DNA from: Coniferiporia sulphurascens
Lineage: Eukaryota > Basidiomycota > Agaricomycetes > Hymenochaetales > Hymenochaetaceae
NCBI GenBank assembly: GCA_002794785.1
Contig: NBBA01000020.1
Span: 639,054-703,053, forward strand
DNA: 64,000 bases
Direction: 5' to 3'
Made by a program: the position numbers and the translations under genes. This document shows, in pieces, positions 34,637 to 50,303 of the stretch. Positions within the stretch are counted from its first letter, which is position 1; the number at the start of each line of letters is the position of its first letter. The notes below the pieces were generated by a model that searched no databases, was not told where the DNA came from, and saw only the letters and a program-made list of their open reading frames with translations.

Positions 34637-36836
34637 CTTAGCTGAAGGAAATGCAAAAGACGATTAGACTTGATTTCAGGCTGAATTTTATCCGGATTTG
34701 GTGGCTATTGGAAGCGGGCTGTTTAATTTCAAAAACTAATTGTGTTAACTGCGGTGTTTATGTGGCATTATGCGCCGCTACAACCCGTTCGCCGCTTTTC
34801 ACTTTTCACTTTATTTTTTTTCTTCCTCCAGCCGTGATATTGAGTCAAGCCTGAGACCAAGCCCACCGTACGTACTGGAAGAGCTTGGCGAAACTCTGAC
34901 CTCATTTACCATATAATCCCCACAGGAAACTGGAACAGTCCACATATCGGTATGCCCTGTGTTAGTAATTATTAGGGAATCTGCTGCCAGTGGTGCACAT
35001 GTTTAATCGAATGTTCGCGGATATACAGAGTTGTATAGTATGATCAACTGTCTACAGAACGGAGTTCCGCTTCTGGGGAGGACGGCACATGTGCGTCTCC
35101 TCAATTGGTTTTCCGTATTTGTATGTGAGAAAGAACTGGCTGGTCTTGTGGCATGCCCAGTGCTAAGCTGAGAATGTCTAATCTTCACACGGTGCATCTC
35201 TCATCGATACAGTTCGCCTGCTTCTGTGGCAAGGGTTCCCGGTTAAGCGCCAGTACTAGTGGTACCAGGGAAGGAGGGGCATGCGTGCGGCGTTTGGATA
35301 ATATGGAGGCTTATCAGCTATATATATAATAGTGTACCAGGGCTCGACTTGGCAAACCGTACCCTTTTCTCGCAGACCCAGGCAACTTCGCTCTGCAACG
35401 AACGGGGTACACAAGAAGTCGTGCCTGGTAGATCCCGGTGATCGTAGTCGATCGCAGTCGATCGCGGACGATCGTGAGTGATCAGTAGTTCTTGTGGTGA
35501 GTGATTGCCAGTATAATTAGCGAAGGCGAAAGAGTACACGGTTCGAAGGGATGTCCACTAGTTCTGATAGCCACCCGGCATGTAAGATTGGGGGTTGAGG
35601 GTGAATGGGATGTATCGGGATGTATTGAGTGTATGTGTTGGCGATGTGTATCAGAAGTATCGCGGTGTATCGGGAAGTGGACTGATCTTGGACGTCATCG
35701 TATCGACTGAGGTTGTTAGGCTCGCACCGTTGGCGGACACATGCACAAGGGCCCTGTATAACTTCTTCCGTATTCGGGGCTTCGCTTGATAAGGGTTGAC
35801 GACACCTCGGACGCTATCGGCGTTAAATTAGATGCAGAGGTTCCCATACGGAACACTGTTTGTTATGCGTTGTTACGGAAATGGCGCAGAAAAAGATAGT
35901 ATGCACCAACAGTATTGAATCATTGTTCGCTTGGGAGGCTCATGCGAGCCCTCCTGGTATTCGCGTTATTCCTGATGGAACAAACGAGGCGAGCTGACAC
36001 GCCCTATTCAAAGGCTCACTTCCACATGCGGAATGGTTCAGGCTTCCGCAGTATCGCTACCGGTGACGATCCGAACGCGGATTCTCAAGTGCGGTGATCA
36101 CCGTAGGACGAGCGCGGACGTGCGGTGCGGCGTGCTGCTGCGACGCCACGTCTGTCTGCCACGTCGGCGCTACGTGCGGCACGGATCGATCATGAGCGGC
36201 GAATAGACTCGAGTGCGGATAGAGAGGAAAACGGCGGGGAATACAAAGGGGAACGGGTTGGATGCGCTTGAAGCCTTAACAGTGCCGTGAGGATTAACGC
36301 CTGGATCAGCGTCGAATCGCTGGATCGCCCGCGCCCATCTGAAAAAAGCCTGCGTCGTCCGGGTGAGCCGGGTGTCCTCAAATTCCGTCAGCGATTCAAT
36401 GTAACGGAAGATTGAATGATGCGCAGATTCCAGTAACAATAAAAGGGGCATCGTTGCTGGGGGCTTGTTTCATGAATTGTCCGTGCAAACCGGGGGACGA
36501 AAAGTAAATACCTGAGGAAATATTCAGCATGAGCCGGGACTGTACCCCATAAGGGGAAGTGAGCTGGACGATTAAGCGCGAAGAGGTGATTTGCGGGCGG
36601 CGATCTGTTCCTGATTGATGAGATATTTCCGGCTTCCCGGCTTCGTGATTATGACATCGAGCCGCCACGAAGTCTTTTTCGGTTTTCGCCCCTTTTGCCT
36701 GCTCTCGGTCCATTACATCCACCACCTGTCCTTGCGCCTGGTGCCCCTGTCTTGCACTTATCGTACTTGCTGTCCTTCGCCTCCAACCACCATCTCCTCT
36801 TCCGCACCCCCTCCAACGCTGGAATCCGTTCTGGCG

Positions 36837-39800
36837 ATGGACGGCGTGTCCACCCTCCCGGGCCTCAAAGATCTCTTTCCAGGTTCGTTTTGTCTCCTCT
36901 TCAGCTCTTCCATGCCTACGCTTTGTTCTTTCCTTTTTGCTTTTATTTATTGTGTGGGCCTGGAAACCGTGTTGGGCGCCGCTCACCTTGTTCGTTCTGG
37001 TCACGCAGATTTGGAACCTCTATATCAACATCCGGATCAGGCGGGTGGGCCGCCGCAGGCCGGTTCTATGTTTCCTCAGTCGCCGGGTCAGTCCCAGGCG
37101 GCGATGCAACATCCGTCTCAGCAGTCACAGCAACAGCAGCAGCAGCAACAACAACACTCTGACCAAATGTCTTACGCGTTCTCGCACCAACATGCTTACC
37201 ATCAGTCCGCACCACGCGGTGTCAAGCGTCCATATGACGGACGCCAAGACGAATACGTATTCGCAGCAGACGTGGGTGGCCAGGGCGGCATGGGCATGGG
37301 CATTCCCGGTGCGGACATGGGTGGGATGAGTCTGCGGATGAACATGGGCGCGGGTGGCCCTCTCCGTGGTAGGGACGACGAAGGGATGGAAGACGATGAT
37401 GACGGGGAAGACGGTGATGATGGGGGCGACGCAGAAAAGCGACGTCATCCCTGCGCACAATGCGGGAAGCGTTTCAACCGCCCTAGCAGCCTCAAAATCC
37501 ACCTGAACACCCATACGGGTGCCAAACGTGAGTTCTTTCTTCCTACTTTTATCGGACTTTCCCTTTGTCCACTTCGCGGGTTTCGCATCTTCGAGCGATC
37601 TTCCGACCCTCTGTTTATTGTCCGCTTTATCTGCTGGCATCGCCCGCGGACCTTTGGCCTCCAATTTTCCAATGTACATCCTGTAGTATCGTTGTCTCAT
37701 GTCATCGACGTCACGCTAATACGTTCTTTACGCATTATCTTACTAATACCTCGACCCCGCAGCGTTTATGTGTCCGCTTCCCGGATGTGGCAGGTCATTT
37801 AACGTATCTAGCAACATGCGCCGGCACTACCGCAACCACGCACGCCGCCCTGCACCACCGCCGCTCCCGCCGAACAACATATACCCGATCGCCGCGCCTC
37901 GCGGGCGTCCCGTACAACATATGCAACGTGGACCCCACCAGCAGCACCAGGTACAACACGGGAATGGCAACGGATACGGACGCGGACAAATCTACGGCCA
38001 GCCGCCGCCCCCGCCTCCCCCTAGCCAGGCATACGCTAGCGCACTGCATGCGCAGCTGTATCCACGCAAGTCTGACGTGCGGACACGCGCGCGTACGAAT
38101 GCACGCCGTCTGATGACACCGCCATACTCGGGCGAAAGCGGGGAATTCGATGCGGATTACCGCGGCACAGGTGGCGCTAATGGGGGCGGACGCGAAGAAG
38201 GCGACGCCGATGGTGACGGCGAGTACGCGGATGGAGATGAGTATGACAGAGGAAGCGCAGAACAGTACGGTCCCCTCGGAGGTCCTTACGGAGGCGCATA
38301 TGGTCCTTTCGGGCCTGGTCCGGGTGCGATGTATCCTCCCCATCCCCACGGACATCCGCATGGACACCCTGGGATGCCGATGCCGATGCCGATAGCGATG
38401 CCGCTCGAGATGGCATTTCCTGTCGATCCAGCTCTTGTTGAGCACGATGCGGATGCGGACGCGGAAGGCGAAGTTGATGGAGAAGCAGATGCGGACGCAG
38501 ATGGCGAACTCGATCCTGACGCAGGCGGCGACGCGGAAGGTGCTGGAGAGGAAGACGGCGAAGGGGGTGCATACGGAGATGAAGGCGATGGCGAAAATGA
38601 AAATGACGGCGGAGAGGGAGGAGAGGGACGTGGTGAGCCACCGGGATTAACGGACCTTGTCACTGGTGGGCATGGACCCAAGGCACTACGCTGGGGGCCA
38701 TCTACATCTAATGCACGTGCCTCTTCATCTACGTCCACGTCTACTCCAGGCGTGCGTGGTAGAGGTATTGCAAGGGGGCGCGGAGGCGGCGGCGGGAGGG
38801 GCAGAGGTGGAGCCGCAGCCCGAGGCAAAGGACGAGGTCGGGGTGCACCGATACCCACTCCGGGCGCAGGGATCCAATTCCGCTCGATTCTCGTGCCCAT
38901 GGGCGATCCTGCTCAGATTGCCCAGTATCAGGCGCAGTACGCACAGTACGCACAGTATACGCATTACCACCAACAGTTTCAACAATTCCAAGCTCAAGCG
39001 GGCGTGGCGGGGGCTCAGAATGGGGCAAATAGTCCGAATGGAGTAGGCGGACCGAACGGCGGACCAAGTGGCTCCCCGTATCCGCCACCGCCGCCGCCAG
39101 GCTACGTTGCCTATCCGGCAATGTATGCTTATGCACCCGCACCCGCGCCCCCGCGGCATGCGACTTCCGCGGAGCGCATGCGCGTGGGCCCTGCCGCCAA
39201 ATCATCGAACGCAAGCGCAAGCACGAAAGGGAAATCGAACGGGAGGACGAAGAATGCCGCAAAGAATGGAGAGGGGCCTGCGGCCGCAACCGCGAATATG
39301 AATACAAATGCCCATACGGATGCTAGCGAGAAGGGCGAAGAAGCGGATGAGGATCATGATGGCGCGAGTCCGGACCCGAATCCGCGTGCACATCCACAAA
39401 GTAACGCACGCTCGACACGCGCTCAGAGGCGCCGTACCGACACAGCACCCGCTCCTGTTTCGGGATCTTCATCTGCATCGGGTACGAGTATTGGATCGGG
39501 GTCTGGCTCGGGGGCGGGCGAAGGCACGACGCCTGGCGCAGCACCCGCACCGCCGTATCCAATCTATACGTACCCACCGCCAGAGGTACCCGAAGGCGAG
39601 ACGACAATCGACCCATCGTTAGCTGGAGAAGACGAAACCGTGGGACAGGAAGAGGAAGACGACGAAGGCGAAGGTGGAGGCGAAGAAGAGAACAACGATG
39701 TTGTAAAGCCCAAGGAGCCGAAGGCGACGAGAGGGAGAGGCGCAAGAGGCCGGCGAGGACGTGGTGGAGCGAGGACGGTTGCCAGGTCAAAGGCAACCGT

Positions 39801-40101
39801 AAACTCAAAGTCCAGCACGGGCGCCTCTAAACTTGATTCCACACCTGCGCCATCGTTAGAATCGGAAGATCACGGACTCGGTACGGGAAATGGGCACGAC
39901 AGTGATGAACAGAACGAGAAAAATGTGCCGAGCAGGGCCAGCGCGCGGAAGAGACAGAAGGTCACTCAGAACGCTGCCAACGGCAATGGTAACAATTCCA
40001 GTGCGAAGACGAAGAGTAGGACTAGAGCGGCACCTGCGAGCCGTGCTGAAGTGGCTGTCCCACGCACACGAGCGGCTGCACGCAAGTCGGGATCGACTTG
40101 A
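36837..40101 (+). CDS. two-finger C2H2 transcription factor B
   Basis: Predicted nuclear regulator, closest to factor C. Exons 36837-36882, 37009-37527, 37763-40101; 967 residues, GT-AG and in phase. Exon 1 encodes MDGVSTLPGLKDLFP, joining DLEPLYQHPDQ. Exon 2 has a Gln run, a Gly/Met-rich part, an acidic patch and finger 1 (C164, C167, H180, H184). The intron lies in the TGAKP linker. Exon 3 begins with finger 2 (C192, C197, H210, H214), followed by Pro-rich and strongly acidic Asp/Glu/Gly/Ala repeats, an RGRG stretch, QFRSILVPMGD, YPIYTYPPPE and a basic tail. The start was chosen because it matches factor C (MEAVSTLPGLKDLFP). The frame is open upstream, so a longer N-terminus cannot be fully excluded. 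It converges on factor C, 2.35 kb between their stops. Confidence 0.9.
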
Positions 40102-42452
40102 AAAACTTGATCATTCGCTGGGCTTCTCGATCGTCGCGATCGACGGGATTTTCGGTTCATCGACGAGATTTACCTACGAATGTCGACTCCTTTTTGTTTC
40201 TTTTTCATCTTCTTTCTCTTCTTTTCCCTCTTGTCTTTCTTCCGAGCTCCCTGCTTCCTAACCAGTGAGTGACGATCGTGATCACTTGTATCCGTACTGT
40301 CTAACCCCCGTAATTCCCGCCCTTTTGGCTTTTGTTCTAAGTATCCACCTTACAGCGGCTATTCTGCATGCTGCTTGCTGTTTTCCGTCGAGCCTATTTC
40401 GAATGTATTTCCGAATTATTCACCTTTTTTCTTCACCCAGCTCGCCGCTGTTCCCTACTCCTCGTCTTTGTCCGGCGCATCATTATCGGCCTCGTGTGCT
40501 TACGTTCATACCAACGCCGCGTCCATCCCCTGTTCCCGAGGTGTCATACGGACTGCGGTTTGGGTTTTAATCTCCTTTCATATGATGCTACCAGCTGGTA
40601 GTGGGGTGCCGAAGGGGTGTTGTATGCACTGTAGTACTTGTACGTTTCAGGTCGATTATAAGTTTCGTTTAATTGAATGTCTGAACTCACTATTTCAAAA
40701 GAGAGCACGCCCATGTCGATCTTGATAGAAATTTTCTACCCATACTTATCATCGAGAGTGTTGCATCCTGGGCTAGTTCCTGTATCCTGCAGTGAAATTT
40801 ACCTGAGCGCGGATCCGTGCAGATTATTAATAAGCTGTGCTCTCATCTCGTGACACGTTCGCTCTACGCGGCCTCCTGGACCCCTGGCGGGCTAAGTTTA
40901 CTGGCTCCGCAAAACCGCAGCAGCCCCATTTCTTTTCGCTCGGCTGAGTCAGAGAAGGCTAACCCTCTTCGATAAGCTTCGCGATGAGTCATATTGAATA
41001 CATGGGTTCGTGCGCCAACCAATGTGGGGTACAAAGCTCAAACACACGTCGGGGTGGTTTCAATACTGTATCAATATCAGCACTAGAATTTGGACGTCGG
41101 GGCTTTATCGCTGCTTGCGTTCTGGAAAAAAGGAAATCTCTCTTACTTCTTGGCCTTACGCTCGGCAGGAATAGATTGTTCCTAGTTTTAGGCTCTTAGC
41201 ACCTTCCGCAGCTAACCCGTGAATGGTCAGCATCCATATAATGTACTGTATCGTTGGTATATGGCCCCTATCATCCACTTTCCGGAGAAATACTGTAGCG
41301 GCTGCTACGTCCTCTTGACTAGTTGCGCGACCGCACAACGTCACTAGTCAAGCATCAAGCCAAGAGCGCGGCCCGGGGCTGCCATGCGAACGCGGAAGTT
41401 GAGAGTCGGACGCGACGCCAAGAACACTAATTATAATAAGTTCCCTTATGGACAGACGCAAAGGAGGAAAAAGAGAAAAGGATCGCGGTCGCCGGCTCGG
41501 ATGCTTGACTCGGATGCTTGTCAATGAAATGAGAGTTTGGTCTGGTCTGCTCAGCGCTGTTACTCTAACTCTGGTGAATACATTTTCCTTATCGCGGCTT
41601 CTCTATTCACATTAACGGGATAACTTAGTACCGTCGAGCGCGAATTGCGCGCCCCAACTAGTCGGACGCGTCCGATTACTCACTAGCACTTACAGTATGC
41701 TGTATGTGCTTGTACACATGTGCGTGATGTTTCATCGGCAATTAATGCCTATTCTTAGTAATCGTAGCGTAGCGCGCCCATCCCTTCTTACAAGCGCCGA
41801 AAATCGTGAGGAATCAGCTCAATTTCTCGATTATCCTTTTCCGATTAATCCGAGCTCATTCTAAGATAAGAGGTCCTGCACCTCCCTCGAAATGGGCAGT
41901 AATAATGGTGATTACCAAAAACAATAAATTGCGTCTTAAGAACCCGGGATAAGCCTTGCATAGCCGAATTTCGATCGCCCTTTCCACTGTGGGGCATCCA
42001 CGTGTCAAACATGGTTAATTACGTGCGTACAATTGACGAGGGAAAAAATAACAAGTCGTGGAGGCGGCGAAACGTAGTACCTAATCTACAGAGACGCCCA
42101 CGTTTATGACCTCCATTGCGTACTAATCTCTTTGTTAGTACGGAAACGTTAATGTACTATATGCGCTGGGGAATTTTTCATGTTGAATGTAGAGGGAGAA
42201 CAAGGGTGGGTGATTGCGCGAAATACGGGATACGAGAAACGGTAAAGAATACGGATACATTGCAGGGAAATTTTAAACATAGCGGAAACGTAAGTTGAGC
42301 AGGAGAAGGGAATAAGGTTAAAATAGGGCGGAATGTATACAGGAGAAATGGGAAGGGTGGAGACAAGAAAAGAAATTAGAGGTAGTGGCTAATGGGTGAA
42401 TATGATTATGAAACAGGGGACGAGGAATGGGTGAAATAGAGAGGAATGGGGA
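40102..42452. other. intergenic between convergent factors B and C
   Basis: 2.35 kb between two stop codons that face each other, so it contains both 3' UTRs (T-rich after 40,190 on the plus strand). No gene is recognised in the centre. Confidence 0.6.
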
Positions 42453-44949
42453 TCACACCTTGGATACGGATGACCTCGTACGGCGCATAGGTGCGCGCAC
42501 GACTCTCTCAACCCTCTGTCGTTTACGCGTGTTCCTCGACTTGCTCGTGCCATACTCATCATCGTCATCCTCTTCCTTCCCCTCATTATCCTCGATCTCA
42601 TCGTAATCAGAAGCATCTTCTGACTCTGATTCAGACACATCCTTTGACTCGACCGGAGCCGCGGTCGTGGTGCGGGACCGTACGGAAGACCTCGCAGAGC
42701 GTGTCTCCCTTGGGGTAATCCTTTTAACCTCAGTTCCACCTCCACCGTCAGTCTTCGACGACTTCGGCATAGCTGCCTTACCCTCCGCGGCCGTATCGCC
42801 ATCTGCCTCCAGCGCAGGGTCGATAGCCGATGGTGGCGGGTACGTATATAGCGGGTATGGCGGTGCGGGGGCCGCACCAGGCGTCGCACTCCCATTTCCG
42901 TTACCCACGCTAGCAGTGCCTGACTCTGTTTCTGAATCCATTGACGACCGTGACGCACGCGCGTTCGACTGCGGGTGTGCGAGTGCATGAGGGACGGGGC
43001 CAGAGCTCTTCGCGCTCCTTGGCCCCCTGCTGTTCTCGCCCGCTTCGACCGCTGGAGGAAGCGCATGTGCGTGCATGCTCGGCGTGTCCGGCGATGGCTG
43101 CTGCTCAAGCGGGCGTCCTTGGCCATGGGCATGTGCTTGTTGCGTGTACACGGCGTCGCCGTTCATGGGCACCAAGATAGAGCGGAATTGCAACGCTTGT
43201 GCATGCGTGGGGTGGGCGACCCTCGAACTTCTGCCTGTCGCACGGCCACGTCCCCTCCCCCGCGCATGCCCTCGACCCGCATTTTGTACCCCGTATGCTG
43301 CCTCCGTGTTCACCGGAACTGATGAGCGTGCGTCTGAGGTTCCACGCACAGGTAGCCGCCAGCGCAAGTTCTCAGGCCCATGCCCGTCAGCGCCCGGGTC
43401 ACGATTACGGCTATGAAGAGGCGCTCCCGCGTATCCGGGTAAAGTCTCTGCATAGCCCTGTCCGTTCTCGATAGCATCACCGAGAGTGCCACCCACCCCG
43501 TCGCCCAGACTTTGCGCGGCGAGCGCAGGGTCGACGGGGAAGGGCATATGTGCAGGTACAGACATCGACATGGTCGCATTCGGAGGTGGATGATATAAAG
43601 GACCCAATGGACCAGCGCCGTAGCCACCGTAGGGCCCGGAAAACGGATCACCATATGCGCCATCGTAAGGCCTGGCTTCCGCGGTATAACCAAACACATT
43701 GTGTTCATCGAAATGGACATTGTCGGCACGCTCGTAATCTGTACCCGGATCACTGCCCTCGTTCGTGTACGGAGGTGTCACCGGGCCCAGCGGATGAAGC
43801 GAGCCTGAAACCGAGTTTGAGCTCGAACCTGACCGAGTCCGCACATCCGATCTGCGCGAGTATAGCTGCGAATTTATAGCGTCGGCGTAAGCGGACTCAC
43901 GGCCGCGCTGGATATGGCCTAAGTTTTGGCGCTGTAAGTCGCGCTGGTGCTGGTCATAAGCGAATCCGCGCCGTCCGCGCTCAAGGGCAGTGGTGTACGC
44001 GTCCGAGGGAGGTGGTGGACGGCGGGCGTGATTGCGGTGATGTCGGCGCATGTTGCTAGACACGTTGAAGGATCGGCCGCACCCCGGAAACGGGCATACG
44101 AAGGCTGTCGGAGATTGGTCAGACCAAGAAGGAAATCGCAGAAGAAACAGGTGAAAGAGCCGATGATGACGCGCTATAACTGAATTGAAGTCACACGACG
44201 GCAGTGCTCGGGAGAAAGGAAGGAAGGATTTAAAGTGAGAGGAGATGCTGTAACCGAAAACCCGAGTACATAGCATATCCAATGCATGATGACTCACGTT
44301 TTGCCCCCGTATGAGTGTTTAGATGTATTTTGAGGCTGCTTGGACGGTTGAAGCGTTTGCCGCACTGCGCACAAGGATGCCTGCGCTTTTCTGCATCGCC
44401 CTCCGCATAGTCGACATCCGCGTCCCCGTCTTCACCCTCCTCCATCCCGTCGTCCCCCGCGGTGTACATGCCATCTCCAGGAGCCATGTGCACGTTCATC
44501 CCCATGTTCGGAGCGCCATTGCCGAGGGCAGCGTCCGGCGCGAAAAAGTATGGCCCTGGCCGCCCGTGCACCGCTTCGTACGGCCGCTTGACGCCGTGCG
44601 CGGTCGGATGCGGCTCGTAGGTATGAGGATAGGGACCATGGAAGGATTGCTCGTGCTGGTACTGGGCGTGGTGCTGATATTGGTACTGATGTTGCGGTTG
44701 CGGCTGCGGCTGCTGCGGGTGGACCTGGGGATGGCTGAGGGAGGGAGGGAGGTGAGCACCGAGCGGCGGGGGACTCATAGCTTGATCCGGATGTTGAAAG
44801 AAGTGCTCTGTGAGGACGTAAGATGGATTGTGAGCAATAGCCGATGGCGATATGAAAGCAGGGAACGCGAGGAAAAGAAAGAGAAGAAAAGACAGAAACT
44901 GACCAGGAAATAGGTCTTTGAGGCCCGGAAGGGTGGAAACTGCTTCCAT
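42453..44949 (-). CDS. two-finger C2H2 transcription factor C
   Basis: Paralogue of B and A. Exons: complement of 42453-44104, 44298-44807, 44904-44949; 735 residues, GT-AG and in phase. Exon 1 is 46 bases, exactly as in B, and encodes MEAVSTLPGLKDLFP; exon 2 starts EHFFQHPDQ. Finger 1 is C161, C164, H177, H181 with KRFNRPSSLKIHLNTHTGAK. The intron sits in the linker, then finger 2 is C189, C194, H207, H211 (FNVSSNMRRHHRNHARRPPP). Downstream are QFRSILVPMNGD, SNARASRSS, PPYPLYTYPPPS and an acidic segment before a basic Arg-rich C-terminus. It is shorter than B mainly through loss of Gly/Asp repeats. Binding sites and targets are unknown. Confidence 0.9.
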
Positions 44950-47900
44950 CGTCAACACCAAGGTGAGTACTGAGGGCGTCGCTTGAGCGACGAGCGAGGG
45001 CGAACAGGGGAGAGAGAAAGAGAGAGACAGGGGGCGGGGGTTGGAAGTGGTTGGTGGATGAGGATGTAATGGAGAGAGTAAGGGCGGCAAGCTTCAGGGC
45101 AGCGGCTCGATGTCGTAATATTTGAGCCGGGATGCCGGCCCATTTCCCCATCAATCAGGTACGGATCGCCGCCCGCAAATCAAGCCTCCACGCTAAAACT
45201 TTCGATCCACCCGTATTTCTCCTGCCCTTTTCGGGGTTTCCTCTCGGTCCAGCCGCCACCCAGCCCGGCCTGTACCCGCCCCCCATGAGGCGTGACTCGG
45301 GTGACTTGGCTGCTGTGCTCCTTCGCCCGAGTCACAGCTTTTGTTGTCCTAGGGGCTGCTGCGAGACACATAGAAGAACGCGGAGGATGTATTGATGCGC
45401 AGCACCGGCCATCAAAATCACAATCGACCTCGGAGAATCACACGGCAGTCCCGATCTGGCAGTCTGTTTCCAGTTCCCCCGAACGATTCGACGCCGATCT
45501 TCCGGTAAATCTCGCAAGAATTTTCTAGCTCGCACGCCCAACCCCTGTTCACCGTTTCACCTATCCCTCGGCTGACTGCAGCCGATTACTTGCTAGTGTT
45601 TGAGCTTGGGGAAAAATGACTAGGAAAGGACATACACATACGATTACAAGCTTTTTGTCTCCTTTGTTCCCACAAGAGTAGGCATACGCGCACTTACCAT
45701 CAGTTCACAAAGCAGAGTTCGTTGTCAACATACAGCATGTCGCGATGCTTGTAGATACCAGCGCTGATCCTGCTAATATTAATGATCATCGCCGATGCAC
45801 TCGGATCGTCGCCTGCGGCCCTTCGATTCCTGCCACCTATATATTACTTAATAGCTGCTCCGAAGCTAACCCCTGCCGCTACTAGTATGCCCCTCGCTAA
45901 CAGCTACTAGTCAGTTCGCGTCCCCCCTCACCTCTCGTCCGTCCAACCCCAAAAACTCCAAGCTCCAACCCGATGTAACTACGAGTCAGAGGATACCACA
46001 GCGCTGATCTTCAGCTGAGCCGAGCCTGCTATCGAGAATGGACACCGCGCGCTGATCTGCGCTCTCCACCCGGGCGCCCCCTGAAGACAAATTACCTTCC
46101 CCCCACACGTGCCTTGCGTCCCCCCTGCGTGTGGTGCGTGTGTGCCTGGCTCTCCCAAAACGATGTCCTAGTTTACCGAAGCATGTACGTCTGCCCGCGC
46201 CGAGTGATCGTGAAGCTGTTGAGAAATGAGCTAGATCAACAGGTGCGCCCGCGAATAGATTGGTCAGATCCTTGAATACAAAATAACCGAACGCAGACAT
46301 ATTCCAACTTCGATGGCACGGTCCCAACTCAGGATGCAGAATTATCCCACCTAGATGACTCTGGCCCATTACTGAGGCGACATGTGTAGCCTGAGAGGAT
46401 CGGAGCCAGGCTGGATAATCACATGCGATACACACAGCATTCGGAATCTTTACATTTCCCACCGTTAATTTGAGACCGAGGGGATTTAGAAGCACTACGC
46501 CGCCGGGTGTCGCTGCGGACGAAGCTTCGGTGCTTATTACAACGGGCGGAAATACTTTGGATACTAGAAAATTTTCATTCCGCTTGCTGAAAATGCGCGT
46601 TTCTTTTTTTTAGATCTACATTCTCCTTGCGAGGCTGATACATTCTCCCAAAATCAGAGGCGCGGAGTCCATACAGAAGCACGGCTTGTGTGTATGTCCG
46701 TCTGTTCTATGAGAACCTTGCTCATAGCCATGGTGATGAACCTGGACCTTCAGCGTCTTTGAGACAATACATTGATATTCGGGCGTACCGGCGGCGTCAG
46801 TCCTATCAATTTGTGACTGCGGGCGTTGGATCATCATTCACCACGGGAATTACTGCTGGGAAAGCTCGGCCTAACGCGAAGACAACGGATGCGAGTTTGC
46901 GCACACAATCTCCATCTGGTCAGTCTGTCTCAAATAATTTCGAATTTGAAATTGCATGATTGGAGCAGATTCAACAACTTTCTTGAAATTACAAGGGGCG
47001 CACTGGAGTTCAACCTACGTGGGCCCCCTGCCTCCTGCAAATTTTGTGTAAGTCATAGTGACGCACCTGGTCTCTCCGTGGTCCTGCAAACATAGACACC
47101 AATTAATGCTTATGCTGTCATTTATGGTTGCAATTGTAAAACGTTTTTTCCCAATGGCATTCCGGATCGGGTGACCCCTCCGAGTCGCAGCTTTGCCACA
47201 CAGAGAATTTTTGGGAGAGTTCAATCTAGTGCGAAGGCAGAATCACGGTACAGTGTACACACACATGCTTCTGTCCCACCGGTGGCTTTAACGAGATAAG
47301 GAATGGGACACGGAGGGCGTTGGGTTTGCGTTTGCGAACCTGCCACAGAGTAATGCAAAAAGGAACTGCTTTGACTAACCATAACACTAACATCTCCCTC
47401 TCTCAATCATCCTGCGCCGAAAATCCCGAGTCTTCTCAAGATGTAATACGTATTGTGATTTCCCTCCGGAGACAAAGACTCGGGTGAAGAAGGGCGAACA
47501 CCCGGAGCTGCACACGTAGACGCCGAGTCTGGACGTGGTAGCATGTTGATTGTCTTATTTTTGCGGACCCAGCCGGCATTTCCCCTACCCACTCCTATCA
47601 GGAAGAAGCAGACTCACCTCGCTTTGCTCCATTCTCGTGTTATTCGAGGCCTAGCCCCGAAACATCGCTTTTCTTCACACAAGCGCGAGAAGTGCTATTA
47701 GCACACAGTGATGGGACGCGAATGGATAGGGGCTGGCCTCTAAATAGGTTGCTGCGCAGTATTTGTGGGTGATACTCCATGATTCATAACACACCATCTC
47801 GGTGGGCAACTTCTTTCCGATATTTTCAGGTGATATGCGACGGACGAGCCGAGGGCTCTTCGTACGGCCGGAAGTTAAATACGTCCATCACAGGCTAGAG

Positions 47901-48441
47901 AACTTGAAATCATCAGATTAATTTTACGGCTTCACGGAAGCATAGAGAGGTTTTATATGCATGGTAAAATAATTTACTTTTAACGTCCAATACATAAAAG
48001 TGAAATTCTCACTAAAACTTGAACCTCGGGTGGCAAGCTCGCACAACCCCGACTTACAACATTAATCTCATCCGAGTCTATTGGTTTCGAAATATTAATA
48101 AGTGAATTTGAAAATTTTGGCAATTGGTATGCGCAAAAGTCAGCGCTAGTGCTGGATGACATTAATGATCCTGTTCTCACATCTCCAGTTAAATAATGGT
48201 GATACATTGGCATCTTGCGACTAATTAAACACTAACGTCAACAAATTTCGTTGAGAAGTTTCTTAACGACACTAAACAGTCATTAGGATCAATGACTAAT
48301 AATGAATAAGTAAAGATCCTTACTGCTTATCCAGTAGGGGATAGACTTCCAAACACGGACACAAACGTTCGGAAAAGCGAAATCAACGACCGACGAAGGA
48401 ACGACGACGACAAAGAATCTACCAGAGTTAGAGACAACGTC
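44950..48441. other. intergenic between factor C and RVB1
   Basis: About 3.5 kb with no supported gene; promoter DNA of factor C at the left and of RVB1 at the right. A 169-codon frame on the minus strand (45,986-46,495) has no recognisable domain and I do not call it a gene. Confidence 0.5.

Positions 48442-50303
<1,862 letters not shown>

Larger units (their letters stand above)
32930..36836. other. intergenic between UGT4 and factor B
   Basis: About 3.9 kb without a supported gene. It holds the UGT4 promoter, two copies of a small mobile element, a 35-bp tandem duplication and the second copy of the duplicated intergenic block (own entries). An imperfect hairpin lies near 33,424-33,463. 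From 35.4 to 36.2 kb there are clustered GATCG and GCGG words. The last few hundred bases are the 5' flank of factor B. Confidence 0.6.

Noticed and set aside
36615..36836. Longer N-terminus for factor B from an upstream ATG
   Set aside because: The upstream residues are not shared with factor C, whose start aligns exactly with the ATG at 36,837.
38286..39307. Minus-strand frames of 188-204 codons under factor B
   Set aside because: Complement of the Pro/Gly/Asp-repeat exon of factor B; composition mirrors the repeats and no domain is present.
45986..46495. 169-codon minus-strand frame
   Set aside because: No recognisable domain, no paralogue in the window and no splice or promoter support; length is compatible with chance in this GC range.
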